Below, piece after piece: positions 1 to 7,973 of a DNA stretch of 64,000 bases. Positions within the stretch are counted from its first letter, which is position 1; every line of letters starts with the position of its first letter. The position numbers and the translations under genes are program-made. The notes below the pieces were generated by a model. That model saw only the letters and a list, made by a program, of their open reading frames with translations, was not told the origin of the DNA and made no database searches. The DNA lies in the NCBI GenBank assembly GCA_913061095.1, contig CAJXVM010000013.1:1-64000 (forward strand). The letters run 5' to 3'. The DNA is from an uncultured Ignavibacteria bacterium. GTDB lineage: Bacteria > Bacteroidota > Ignavibacteria > SZUA-365.

Positions 1-51
1 CATTCCCAGCAGCGGCACGAGCAGGACGAGCACAATGGTGTGTTTCAGCAT
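1..51 (-). CDS. Start of an exported protein (partial, runs off left edge)
   Basis: The first 51 bases read on the minus strand as an ATG followed by a hydrophobic stretch (MLKHTIVLVLLVPLLGM), which looks like the beginning of a signal peptide. A GAGG Shine-Dalgarno sequence lies about 5 nt upstream of the ATG. The rest of the protein is outside the window, so its function cannot be told. It points the same way as the glycosidase gene downstream in this frame of view. Confidence 0.6.
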   Translation of the reverse strand, partial: MLKHTIVLVLLVPLLGM

Positions 52-179
52 ATCAGCCTCGCGTGATGTCATACACGGATGCATCCTACTGTAATTCCGG
101 GAGAAAATAAAGGGAAAAACAGATGATGAGGGGTTTTTATAAAGCCGTTGGCTTATAGCCGCAGGCGCGTCACCCCGAG

Positions 180-252
180 ACAATGTATTCGCCCTGAAGG
201 GGCGATATGATTCAGCCCTGGGCTGAAGCGTTGCGCCCTTTCAGGGCGCTTC
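180..252. repeat. REP-like palindromic element
   Basis: Three nested palindromes in order: CGCCCTGAAGGGGCG (190-204), TTCAGCCCTGGGCTGAA (211-227) and CGCCCTTTCAGGGCG (234-248). The same arrangement occurs twice at 7998-8200 at the start of the TonB receptor gene. It lies between the partial gene at the left edge and the 3' end of the glycosidase gene. The remaining bases of 52-280 hold no gene that I can support. Confidence 0.7.
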
Positions 253-280
253 CACTCTGATGTCTACCAACCACCAACAG

Positions 281-3046
281 CTAACGGACTACGGCCAACA
301 GCTTTGTCATCACCCCATCAGTACTCCGCAACACCCCCACATACACTCCCGCCGTCAGGCGCGGCAGTGTGATGCGCGTCGTGCGCAGCCGGGAACCTGA
401 GGCCGGCAGATCGCGCGAAAGGACGGTGCGGCCGAGCTGGTCGGTGAGCACGAAGGTCGCGGGTTTGCCATCGGGAGTACGCCATTCGAGCATGACGTTG
501 CCGTCCTGCCGCAGGGGCTGCGGGTACAGCGCCAGGTGCATGCCCGCCGGCGCAGGCGTTCCGCCGAGCGCAGTCGTGATATCCCCCAGTTCATAATACA
601 TGGTGTCGGCGAAAGGGACGCGCGAGGTCCACCCGCGGTTGTCGCTCGCGGTGACGTACCACTGCAGCCACGAGGCATCCCCGGGGATGTCGAGCCAGAC
701 ATCCTCCAGCTGCCCGGGCGTGACGCTGAAGGCCGTCTCCCGGAACGGATCCCCCGGCGCGGTGCGCCAGTGGATGGCGGCGGCCGTCAGCTCCCAGTCC
801 GGATCCCAGCGGTCGCCGCGGATCATCGTGCGCAGCAGCACGCGATCGCCGGGCGGGAGTCCCCAGGCGGGAGTGTGATAGATGTGCGGCGCATGCGTCC
901 ATGCGTAGTCGCCGAAGGGTTCGAGGTGGTCGTACCGGCGCTGCCAGGTGGTGTACATCATGCCGTGGAAATCCGGGGCGCCGCGCGTCCACTCGCGCCA
1001 GCGCCGGATCTGCCGCTCGTCGTTGTCGTAATACGGCGCGGAGATCTGCTGGAAACCGCGCTGCGCGAAGAAGTCGAGACTGTTCTGCACGATCCCCTCG
1101 CGCCCGTTCCAGTTCACCATGCCGATGTCGTTCGCGATAAGGTCCGCGCTGCCGCGCAGGTCGCCGTTGACGAGGTAATACGGACCCTCCACCGCGTTGT
1201 GGTGCGCGTCGAACATGTCCGACCACACCCACACCTCCGCGCCGGGATGATGCTTCTCGATGATGGCGGTGCATTTCCCGACGTTGTCGGCGATGATTTC
1301 CGCCGGAGTGAGACCGCGCGCCCGGTCGCCGGCATCCCAGTTCATCGTCCTGATTTCGTCATGCTGCATGAAGTAGCGGTCCGCACCCAGCAAGGAATCC
1401 AGCAAAGCGAATTCCCGGTCGAGGATGTCATACACTTCGGGATGCGACATCGTCGCCGCCACCTGTCCGTCATTGATCACCACCGCGTGATAGTAGGAAA
1501 CCAGGATCGTGTCGCCGCCGTTCAGCATCCCGCCCTTCGCGGTGCGCAGCGTGGGTGGGGTGTGCCACTTGTCGTAATTCCCCGGCCAGCGGTGCATGCC
1601 CATGCGCGCGTCGCGCAGCGTGTCGAAATCCGTTCCCTCGGTGTACACGATCGCCAGGCGGGGATGCGCCACGGTCAGCGGCGCGCCCTCACGTCGGATG
1701 AGATTGACGAAGGCGCACTCCTCGAAGACGAGGTCGTCCCACCAGATGCGGCCGGACTCCGCGCCCCACACGCCGCAGTACAGTCCGATCGTATCCGCCC
1801 CCAGCGTGTTGATGGTATAGTCGATTTTCATCCAGTCCGTCGTCGCGGGGATATCGAAGTCATTGTAGGCGAGGCTGTAGCCCGCGTTGCTCAGCACGAA
1901 GAGATTGATCGACGAGGCGGGGCGCAGGTCCTCGGTTTTCACCCAGGCGCTGACGTGATACTGCGTGAACGGCTGCACCGGCGTCCAGTACGAGACGCGG
2001 CCGTGTCCGTGCTCCGGCGAGTGCGCGGCAAAATTCTCCATGCGCACGCTCACCGCGCCGGAGCGCTTCACCTGCGTATCCGCGAAGCTGATCTTCCCCG
2101 GATGGTCGATAAAGAGGAAGCCGGGGAAATTGTCGCCCGTGTGCTGTTCGAAGCCGCCGTTGGGAAGCGCCACGTCGACGCGCGGCACGACGCGCGCCGT
2201 GTCGGCAGCGATGACGAACTTCTGCTGCCGCACCGGGAGTCCCGAAGCGAGATCGGGATTGTGGAAGAGGATGCTGTTGGAATAGCCGAAGGGCATGACG
2301 CTGGGGATGATCTCCAGCCGGCGATCGCGCGCCCAGTCGCGCAGGGATGCCAGCGAATCGAGGTAGCGCCGCGGCAGGGTGGTGGGACGCGAGAACTTCG
2401 AATCCGCCAGGTGCACGCCGTTGAGCCGGTACGTGAGCGCCTCGCTCCAGAGCGCCTTCGCCGCGGTGACATTGTCTCCGACCAGTATGTTGGTGGGATA
2501 GTAGAACCAGCGGATCGGCAGCTCCGGTGCGTCCACGATGCGGCATCCCTCGAGTCCGAACCAGTTCTCGTCGGGATACAGCATCTGCGTGAGCGTATTG
2601 AGCGCGTAGGCGAGGCCCGCCTCGTCGGATGCGTTGATCAGCATGCGTGAGGGGAGCACGTCGATCGCGTAGCCCTCCGGTCCCGGGAACGCCGGCGTCA
2701 CCACCAGCTCCTGGTCATCGATCGCCGCCAGCATCGCGTTGATCTCCTCCGAGCACACGCCGATGAAAATGCCCGGCTGCATCGAATCCGCCGGCGCGTA
2801 CATGCGGATCTCCAGCGTATCCTTGCCTTTTGCGCGAAGGAACGCGTTCAGCTCCGCCGCCGTGCCGTGCATCGGACGCTCCGGCATCAGATAGATGGGA
2901 TACGCGGGCGTGGGTTCGAACACCGCGCTCGTAAAGCGCGAATACGCCTGCCGGGGCTGGGGATGGATGAGGGAGAAATCCGTCTGCGCGGGAGAATGGA
3001 AAGATGACAGGATGAGAATAATGGCAAGATAAGCGGCGAATCTCAT
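281..3046 (-). CDS. Secreted GH20-like glycoside hydrolase with inserted carbohydrate-binding module and T9SS sorting domain
   Basis: 921 residues. Residues 1-20 form a signal peptide. Residues about 25-155 resemble the N-terminal alpha/beta domain that precedes GH20/GH67 catalytic barrels (GYAIDV, then ASDEAGLAYALNTLTQML). The catalytic barrel begins near 178. It is interrupted at about 292-445 by a jelly-roll region (NGGFEQ... SYWTPVQPFTQYHVSAWV... RIWWDDLVFEE) like CBM4/9-type modules. An adjacent Asp-Glu pair (HDEIR, 563-564) could be the GH20 catalytic pair. The last 80 residues (LYPQPL... TDQLGRTVLS... GVYVGVLRS) fit a type IX sorting domain, so the protein is probably surface-bound or released. 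It probably removes terminal sugars such as N-acetylhexosamines, but the exact GH family and substrate are not certain. Confidence 0.75.
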   Translation of the reverse strand: MRFAAYLAIILILSSFHSPAQTDFSLIHPQPRQAYSRFTSAVFEPTPAYPIYLMPERPMHGTAAELNAFLRAKGKDTLEIRMYAPADSMQPGIFIGVCSEEINAMLAAIDDQELVVTPAFPGPEGYAIDVLPSRMLINASDEAGLAYALNTLTQMLYPDENWFGLEGCRIVDAPELPIRWFYYPTNILVGDNVTAAKALWSEALTYRLNGVHLADSKFSRPTTLPRRYLDSLASLRDWARDRRLEIIPSVMPFGYSNSILFHNPDLASGLPVRQQKFVIAADTARVVPRVDVALPNGGFEQHTGDNFPGFLFIDHPGKISFADTQVKRSGAVSVRMENFAAHSPEHGHGRVSYWTPVQPFTQYHVSAWVKTEDLRPASSINLFVLSNAGYSLAYNDFDIPATTDWMKIDYTINTLGADTIGLYCGVWGAESGRIWWDDLVFEECAFVNLIRREGAPLTVAHPRLAIVYTEGTDFDTLRDARMGMHRWPGNYDKWHTPPTLRTAKGGMLNGGDTILVSYYHAVVINDGQVAATMSHPEVYDILDREFALLDSLLGADRYFMQHDEIRTMNWDAGDRARGLTPAEIIADNVGKCTAIIEKHHPGAEVWVWSDMFDAHHNAVEGPYYLVNGDLRGSADLIANDIGMVNWNGREGIVQNSLDFFAQRGFQQISAPYYDNDERQIRRWREWTRGAPDFHGMMYTTWQRRYDHLEPFGDYAWTHAPHIYHTPAWGLPPGDRVLLRTMIRGDRWDPDWELTAAAIHWRTAPGDPFRETAFSVTPGQLEDVWLDIPGDASWLQWYVTASDNRGWTSRVPFADTMYYELGDITTALGGTPAPAGMHLALYPQPLRQDGNVMLEWRTPDGKPATFVLTDQLGRTVLSRDLPASGSRLRTTRITLPRLTAGVYVGVLRSTDGVMTKLLAVVR

Positions 3047-3396
3047 ATCAGGCGGCTCCGTGTGATGCGTATCCGCACGTTAGGGAGATTTCCGTACAAA
3101 TTCCAGAGGGGGGGGAGCGGGGAGGAACGGGACGTATCGAGGGACCGCGGCTTCGCTCCTCATTTCCAAACCTGTCATCCCGAGTAGGTCATCCTGAGCC
3201 TGTCGAAGGATGACCGTATCGAGGGATCATCGAATCTCACTTCACATGCAAACCATTTTTACCCGGGTAAAACCCCATTTTGGGCAATTTTACCCGGGTA
3301 TAACGCCTATTTTACCCGGGTAATATTCCGCAATAGCACTCCTTCCTGGCAATCCGCGCGCACAGCGGCAAACAGCATGAACAGCAGTGGTTAGAA
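3047..3396. other. Gene-free stretch with dispersed repeats
   Basis: No ORF here looks coding. It holds two copies of CGTATCGAGGGA (3133-3144 and 3215-3226), an inverted repeat GGTCATCCT/AGGATGACC (3187-3195/3207-3215), and the triple TACCCGGGTA array listed separately. The same CGTATCGAGGGA unit recurs at 13331 (one mismatch) and, reversed, inside the radical SAM gene at 14047. This marks a dispersed repeat family. Confidence 0.6.
3256..3326. repeat. Triple TTTTACCCGGGTA palindrome array
   Basis: TACCCGGGTA occurs at 3260-3269, 3291-3300 and 3313-3322, each preceded by TTTT and each a perfect 10-bp palindrome. The copies are spaced 31 and 22 bp apart (start to start). The array lies between two minus-strand genes, roughly 210-280 bp upstream of the glycosidase start. 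It could be an operator cluster or a small tandem repeat; the sequence alone does not decide. Confidence 0.6.
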
Positions 3397-4011
3397 CTAC
3401 TTCTCTGTGAAATATTGATACTTGAAAATACAGAAATTGCGATGCAGGAAGATCCAGACCATATCTCCACTGTCAGGATGCACGAAAACAATCTTCAATC
3501 GAGCACGTTCCTGCCCATCATCCCTGATAAATGCGTTCGATTCTGATGCTGTTGTATCGTACTCAAACCCTCTATCCAGAAACTCGAGCAAAATGTCAGG
3601 GAAATATTCAATAGGAACTGATATCAATCCGAGCCTGATGGAATCCTCATCAGCGTTATTATCGAACGCCAATCCATAAAACCGCTGTTTCAAGAAGTAT
3701 TCAGCTCCCTTGATAGAACTATCAGGACTTGCGATGGCAATGCTGTCAACCATGGCATCGAATTCATTCCAACTTCGCAGGCCTGTAAGCGGATGCTGCC
3801 AGAGCCACATTTCGGAATTGCGGTCGTACGCGAGCTCTGTGAATCCAGACCGTTCGAGGAAGTTGATTGATTCCCGGCTATCCGATACCGGGCTTTTAAC
3901 AAAGTACTCGATTGCTGAAAGATAATCAGATACACTATCAGCTGATTCGTTCTGGGCACATCCGTAAGAGAGAACGATGATCAGCAATATCAGAGGGTTG
4001 ATCAGTTTCAT
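3397..4011 (-). CDS. Exported lipoprotein-like protein of unknown function
   Basis: 204 residues from the ATG at 4011, chosen because a signal sequence starts exactly there (MKLINPLILLIIVLSYGCAQ); the longer upstream reading is out of character. The Cys at residue 17 suggests lipid attachment, though the lipobox (LSYGC) is not ideal. The mature part is acidic and has no motif that I recognise. It starts 11 bp after the 34-codon leader ORF, so the two may be translationally coupled. Its codons look less GC-rich than those of its neighbours, which may hint at transfer. Confidence 0.7.
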   Translation of the reverse strand: MKLINPLILLIIVLSYGCAQNESADSVSDYLSAIEYFVKSPVSDSRESINFLERSGFTELAYDRNSEMWLWQHPLTGLRSWNEFDAMVDSIAIASPDSSIKGAEYFLKQRFYGLAFDNNADEDSIRLGLISVPIEYFPDILLEFLDRGFEYDTTASESNAFIRDDGQERARLKIVFVHPDSGDMVWIFLHRNFCIFKYQYFTEK

Positions 4012-4022
4012 TTTCAGACTCT

Positions 4023-4127
4023 TCACAGGAATGTGTGTGAGGTGCCCTGGGCGGCCGCGCGGCCGGCGATCCCCGCCGCAAACAGAATGAATAGAAGTGC
4101 AAGGACAGGTGTTCGCAGCCTGGTCAT
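4023..4127 (-). CDS. 34-residue secretory leader ORF
   Basis: The ATG at 4127 has a strong GGAGGAGG Shine-Dalgarno sequence about 6 nt upstream. It encodes a peptide that is nearly all signal sequence, with hydrophobic core LALLFILFAAGIAG and a possible AAA cleavage site, then stops after GTSHTFL. It could be a truncated exported gene whose mature part was lost, a leader peptide affecting the lipoprotein gene 11 bp downstream, or a genuine small protein. The ribosome-binding site argues that it is translated. Confidence 0.5.
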   Translation of the reverse strand: MTRLRTPVLALLFILFAAGIAGRAAAQGTSHTFL

Positions 4128-4264
4128 GATATCGCCTCCTCCAACAGTACACGATGACGGCAGCCCGTGCGACGGATCACATCTCCGCCACCCCGGTTGT
4201 GGGATATGAACGGAGATTAATGACTTTTTATGACAAATTCCAGTGGGTGGGATGGAGTGCGCTC

Positions 4265-4300
4265 GGCCAACCCCACGCTCACGCGTGGGGCTACCGCTTC
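4265..4300. repeat. Palindromic repeat CCCCACGC-N4-GCGTGGGG
   Basis: Perfect 8-bp arms at 4271-4278 and 4283-4290, followed by CTACCGC. A near copy (24880-24899) lies inside the signal region of the FnIII lipoprotein gene. It sits in the intergenic region before the BatA-like gene. Confidence 0.6.
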
Positions 4301-4364
4301 CTGCCTTGTTTCGCAGGTATCGTCCCGATAAATTGCACGGTTTGATCACGCATGAACGGACGGT

Positions 4365-6497
4365 ATGCAATTTCTCAATCCGCTGTACCTGATCGCACTC
4401 GCCGCCGCGGCGATTCCCATCATCCTGCATCTGCTGAACCTGCGCAGAACGCGGGTGATCGAGTTCAGCACGCTGAGCTTTCTCAAGGAGCTGCAGAAAA
4501 GCCGCATCCGCAAACTGAAGCTCAAGCAGTGGCTGCTGCTCGCCCTGCGCACGCTGATCATCATCTTCGTGGTGCTCGCGTTTACGCGTCCCGCGCTGCG
4601 CACGGGCTTCGGCTTCCTGCCCGGCACTTCGGCGAAAACCTCGGCCGTGATCGTGCTGGACAATTCGTTCAGCATGCTGACGTCGGATGAACACGGACAG
4701 CTGCTCAAGCAGGCGCGGCAAAAGGCGACGGAGCTGGTGGACCTGATGGAGGCCGGCGACGAGGCGGCCCTGGTGCTGACGACCGCGCCGGATGAAAACG
4801 TCGATTTCACCGCCGCGCTCAACGCGCTGCGCGGCGAGATCGAAGACGTGCAGCCATCCTACGCGCACGGCGATTACCGGCAGGCGCTCACCGCGGCCGG
4901 CGCCCTGCTCGCGCAGAGCGACAATTTCAACAAGGAAGTCTATATCCTCACCGACCGGCAGCGCTCGCAGTACGTCTCGGATAACGACGCCCGGCAGCCG
5001 CTGTTCGGCGCCGGTGTGCGCGTGTTCGTGCTCCCCGTCGGCGACGGCGACCAGGGAAATACCGCCGTCGTGGAGGCCGAAACCCGCAACGCGATTTTCG
5101 AACGCGACAAGCCGGTCGACGTCGGCGCCACGGTGCGCAACCTCTCGTCGAACGCCCTCGGCGGATCCATCGTCTCGGTGTTCCTCGGCGGCGAACGCGT
5201 CGCGCAGCAGACCGTGGATGTGGAAGCCGGCGGCTTCGAACAGGTGAATTTCACCGTCGTGCCCAAACGCGCGGGATGGATAGACGGCTTCGTGGAGCTG
5301 GAAGACGACCGCCTGCCCGAAGACAACCGCCGCTATTTCGGATTCTACATCCCCGAACAGCTGAACGTGCTGCTCGGTCCGACCGGCGGACGCGACGCCC
5401 GCCTCCTCTCGCTGGCGCTGAATCCCGCCGCCGCCGATCCGGACGTGCCGCAGAGCTTCCGCATCGACGCGGCGGACCGCGGCGCGCTGCTCTCGGCGAA
5501 TCTCTCGCGCTACGACGTGGTCGTGCTCACCGGCGCCGAAGGTCTCTCCGACGCGTTCATCCAGCGCCTCGCATCCTGGGTGCGCGACGGCGGACGCGTC
5601 ATGCTCTTCCCCGACGCCGACGGCGATATCGACGCGTGGTCGACCGTCCTTCTCCCGCAACTCGGCATCCCCGCCCCGGCGGGCACCACCGGCTCGCTCG
5701 CGGAGGGATCCTCCTTCGTCAGCTTCGGCGAGGTGGATTTCGATCACCCGCTGTTCGCAAACATTTTCGCGCAGACCGACATGCAGGACGAACCCGAGAT
5801 CGAGTCCCCACGCCTGTATCACAGCGTGCGCCTGCGCGGCGACGAACGTGCCCGGCAGGTGATCTCCACGCGCGCGGGCGATGCCTTCCTGCTCGACGCG
5901 CGCGTCGATGACGGACGCGCGCTGGTCTTCGGCGTCTCGCCCGATCTCGCCTGGTCGGATTTTCCGATGAAAGGGATTTTCGTCCCTCTCGTCAACCGCG
6001 GGATGTTCTACCTGGCCGCGCGGGACGACAACGCCCTCGCGCTGACCGTCGGGGAAAACACCGAGATCACCATCCCCAAGACCGTTCCCGGCGACGACCT
6101 CTTCGAGCTGCGCGGACCCGAGGGCACCGTGCAGCGCATCGTGCCCAAGACCCTGCCGTCGGGACTCGTGTTTCCGGTGGAGTCGCCGTCCGCTCCCGGC
6201 GTGTACACGCTCGCCACCGGCGACCGCGTGCTGCGCAGCATCGCGGTGAACACCGATCCGGTGGAATCCGATCTCGCGCGCGCGGATGCGGAGCTGCGCG
6301 AGCAGTTTTTCGCGCGCCTGGGCATCGCGAACATCGCTGAACTCGGCGCGGATGTGAACGTGCAGCAGGCGGTGGCGCAGGTGCGCTACGGCGTGGAGCT
6401 GTGGAAGTACATGCTCGGGCTGGCGCTGCTCTGCGCGCTGCTGGAAATGCTCGTGGCGCGGGATGTGAAGCGCGAGGAGATTAATATTGAAGGATAA
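4365..6497 (+). CDS. BatA-like membrane protein with VWA domain
   Basis: 710 residues. The N-terminus (FLNPLYLIALAAAAIPIILH, then a second segment at about 56-74) is the double-transmembrane domain of the BatA/TIGR02226 family. A von Willebrand A domain follows, with the metal-site motif DNSFS at 99-103. A large periplasmic region with a glutamine-amidotransferase-like segment (SRYDVVVLTGAEGLSD) comes next, and a last transmembrane helix lies near 675-693. In this family such proteins are usually next to MoxR ATPase and DUF58 genes; none is visible here. Likely role: inner-membrane protein of envelope assembly or stress functions. Confidence 0.85.
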   Translation: MQFLNPLYLIALAAAAIPIILHLLNLRRTRVIEFSTLSFLKELQKSRIRKLKLKQWLLLALRTLIIIFVVLAFTRPALRTGFGFLPGTSAKTSAVIVLDNSFSMLTSDEHGQLLKQARQKATELVDLMEAGDEAALVLTTAPDENVDFTAALNALRGEIEDVQPSYAHGDYRQALTAAGALLAQSDNFNKEVYILTDRQRSQYVSDNDARQPLFGAGVRVFVLPVGDGDQGNTAVVEAETRNAIFERDKPVDVGATVRNLSSNALGGSIVSVFLGGERVAQQTVDVEAGGFEQVNFTVVPKRAGWIDGFVELEDDRLPEDNRRYFGFYIPEQLNVLLGPTGGRDARLLSLALNPAAADPDVPQSFRIDAADRGALLSANLSRYDVVVLTGAEGLSDAFIQRLASWVRDGGRVMLFPDADGDIDAWSTVLLPQLGIPAPAGTTGSLAEGSSFVSFGEVDFDHPLFANIFAQTDMQDEPEIESPRLYHSVRLRGDERARQVISTRAGDAFLLDARVDDGRALVFGVSPDLAWSDFPMKGIFVPLVNRGMFYLAARDDNALALTVGENTEITIPKTVPGDDLFELRGPEGTVQRIVPKTLPSGLVFPVESPSAPGVYTLATGDRVLRSIAVNTDPVESDLARADAELREQFFARLGIANIAELGADVNVQQAVAQVRYGVELWKYMLGLALLCALLEMLVARDVKREEINIEG

Positions 6498-6587
6498 GTC
6501 TTGGGGGCGCGAAGGCACGAAGACGTGAAGACACGAAGAAATAATTTGAACAGCGAAGGAAGCGAAGGGACGAAGGATATTTCGAAT
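6498..6587. repeat. GAAG-rich degenerate repeat before hflX
   Basis: The leader between the BatA-like gene and hflX is built of imperfect CGAAG/ACGAAGA units (gcgaaggcacgaagacgt and following). It could be read in frame from a TTG at 6501, but this would add low-complexity residues upstream of the natural HflX start, so I treat it as non-coding repeat. Confidence 0.45.
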
Positions 6588-7961
6588 ATGACCGAAGAAC
6601 GAGAAAACCATGTTCCCTACTCCGAGGAGCCAGTTGATGCCGGGGAGACGGAGGAGAAGCGCGCGTATGTGAAGCCGTCGGAGCGGATGTTCGAGACGGA
6701 GAAGGATGTCGAGCGCGTGATCCTGATGGGCGTGTCGCGTCCCCCGTCGCAGATGCGCTACGAGACCGATGAGCATCTCGACGAGCTGGAGCTGCTGGCG
6801 GAGACGGCCGGCGCGGAGGTGGTGGAGAAGGTCTTCCAGAACCGCTCGGCCATCAAGGTGACGACGTTCATCGGCAAGGGCAAGGCGGAATACCTGGCCG
6901 AACGCTGCGAGGATCTCAACGTGCAGACGGTGATTTTCGACGACGACCTCTCGCCGGTGCAGCAGCGCAACCTCGAGCGCGCGCTCAACCGCAAGGTCAT
7001 CGACCGCACGTCGCTCATTCTCGACATCTTCGCGATGCACGCGCGCACCAACGCCGCGAAAACGCAGGTGGAGCTGGCGCAGCTCGAGTACCTGCTGCCG
7101 CGCCTGACGCGCATGTGGACGCATCTCTCGAAACAGTACGGCGGCATCGGCACCAAGGGTCCGGGCGAAACCCAGATCGAAACCGACCGCCGCATCGTGC
7201 GCGACCGCATCGCGCATCTGAAATCGAAACTCGCGCGCATCGACCGGCAGCGCGAGACGCAGCGCAAGGGACGGCAGGACATCACGCGCGTCTCGCTGGT
7301 GGGATACACGAACGTGGGAAAATCCACGCTCCTGAACATGCTCACCGGCGCGGATGTGCTGGTGGAGAACAAGCTCTTCGCGACGCTGGACTCCACCGTG
7401 CGCTCGGTGGATGTCGAGGGACACGACGTGCTGTTCTCCGACACGGTCGGCTTCATCCGCAAACTGCCCACGCGCCTGGTGGCCTCGTTCAAGAGCACGC
7501 TCGACGAGGTCGTGGAGGCCGACATCATCCTGCACGTGGTGGATGTATCGCATCCGCATTTCAAGGAGCAGATCGACGTCGTACGCGACACGCTCCGCGA
7601 GCTGGGCGCGCAGGACAAGCCCACCATCATGGTGTTCAACAAGATCGACCGGCTGGAAAACACGGGCAGCATGGCGGGATTGAAGGAAGAGTATCCTTAC
7701 GCCGTCTTCATCTCCGCCGCGCGCGGGATGAATATCGGACAGCTGCGTACCGCCGTGCTCATGCTGCTCGAGGAGCAGCACCGGGAGAAGGAATACGAGA
7801 TTCGTCCGCCGGACTTCGCGCTCAGCGCCGAATTCCACCGCCTCGGTCGCATCATCGAGGAGAAGTACGAAGAAGATCACATCCGCATCCGCTGCGTGCT
7901 TCCTCCCGACACCGAACAGCGCCTCCTCAAGCAGCATGCGGATAAACTGCGGGTGGTATAA
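6588..7961 (+). CDS. hflX: GTPase HflX
   Basis: 457 residues from the ATG at 6588. The N-terminal HflX domain carries FIGKGKAEYLAE and VIFDDDLSPVQQRNLE; a glycine-rich linker YGGIGTKGPGETQIETDRR follows. The G domain has G1 GYTNVGKST (about 239), G3 DTVGFIRKLP and G4 NKID. HflX binds the 50S subunit and splits stalled or stressed ribosomes. A Tyr-rich acidic C-terminal extension is present, as in many family members. The upstream TTG reading was rejected because it only translates a repeat. Confidence 0.95.
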   Translation: MTEERENHVPYSEEPVDAGETEEKRAYVKPSERMFETEKDVERVILMGVSRPPSQMRYETDEHLDELELLAETAGAEVVEKVFQNRSAIKVTTFIGKGKAEYLAERCEDLNVQTVIFDDDLSPVQQRNLERALNRKVIDRTSLILDIFAMHARTNAAKTQVELAQLEYLLPRLTRMWTHLSKQYGGIGTKGPGETQIETDRRIVRDRIAHLKSKLARIDRQRETQRKGRQDITRVSLVGYTNVGKSTLLNMLTGADVLVENKLFATLDSTVRSVDVEGHDVLFSDTVGFIRKLPTRLVASFKSTLDEVVEADIILHVVDVSHPHFKEQIDVVRDTLRELGAQDKPTIMVFNKIDRLENTGSMAGLKEEYPYAVFISAARGMNIGQLRTAVLMLLEEQHREKEYEIRPPDFALSAEFHRLGRIIEEKYEEDHIRIRCVLPPDTEQRLLKQHADKLRVV

Positions 7962-7973
7962 CAGGGAGTGGCT

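Noticed and set aside
536-2650. A 704-codon open frame on the plus strand
   Set aside because: Antisense to the GH20-like gene, whose signal peptide, catalytic pair and sorting domain are clear.
3340-3396. Possible signal-peptide remnant on the minus strand (LLFMLFAAV), similar to the 34-codon leader
   Set aside because: The similarity to 4050-4100 is short and hydrophobic signal cores look alike. Without a start codon and ribosome-binding site I cannot support a gene relic.
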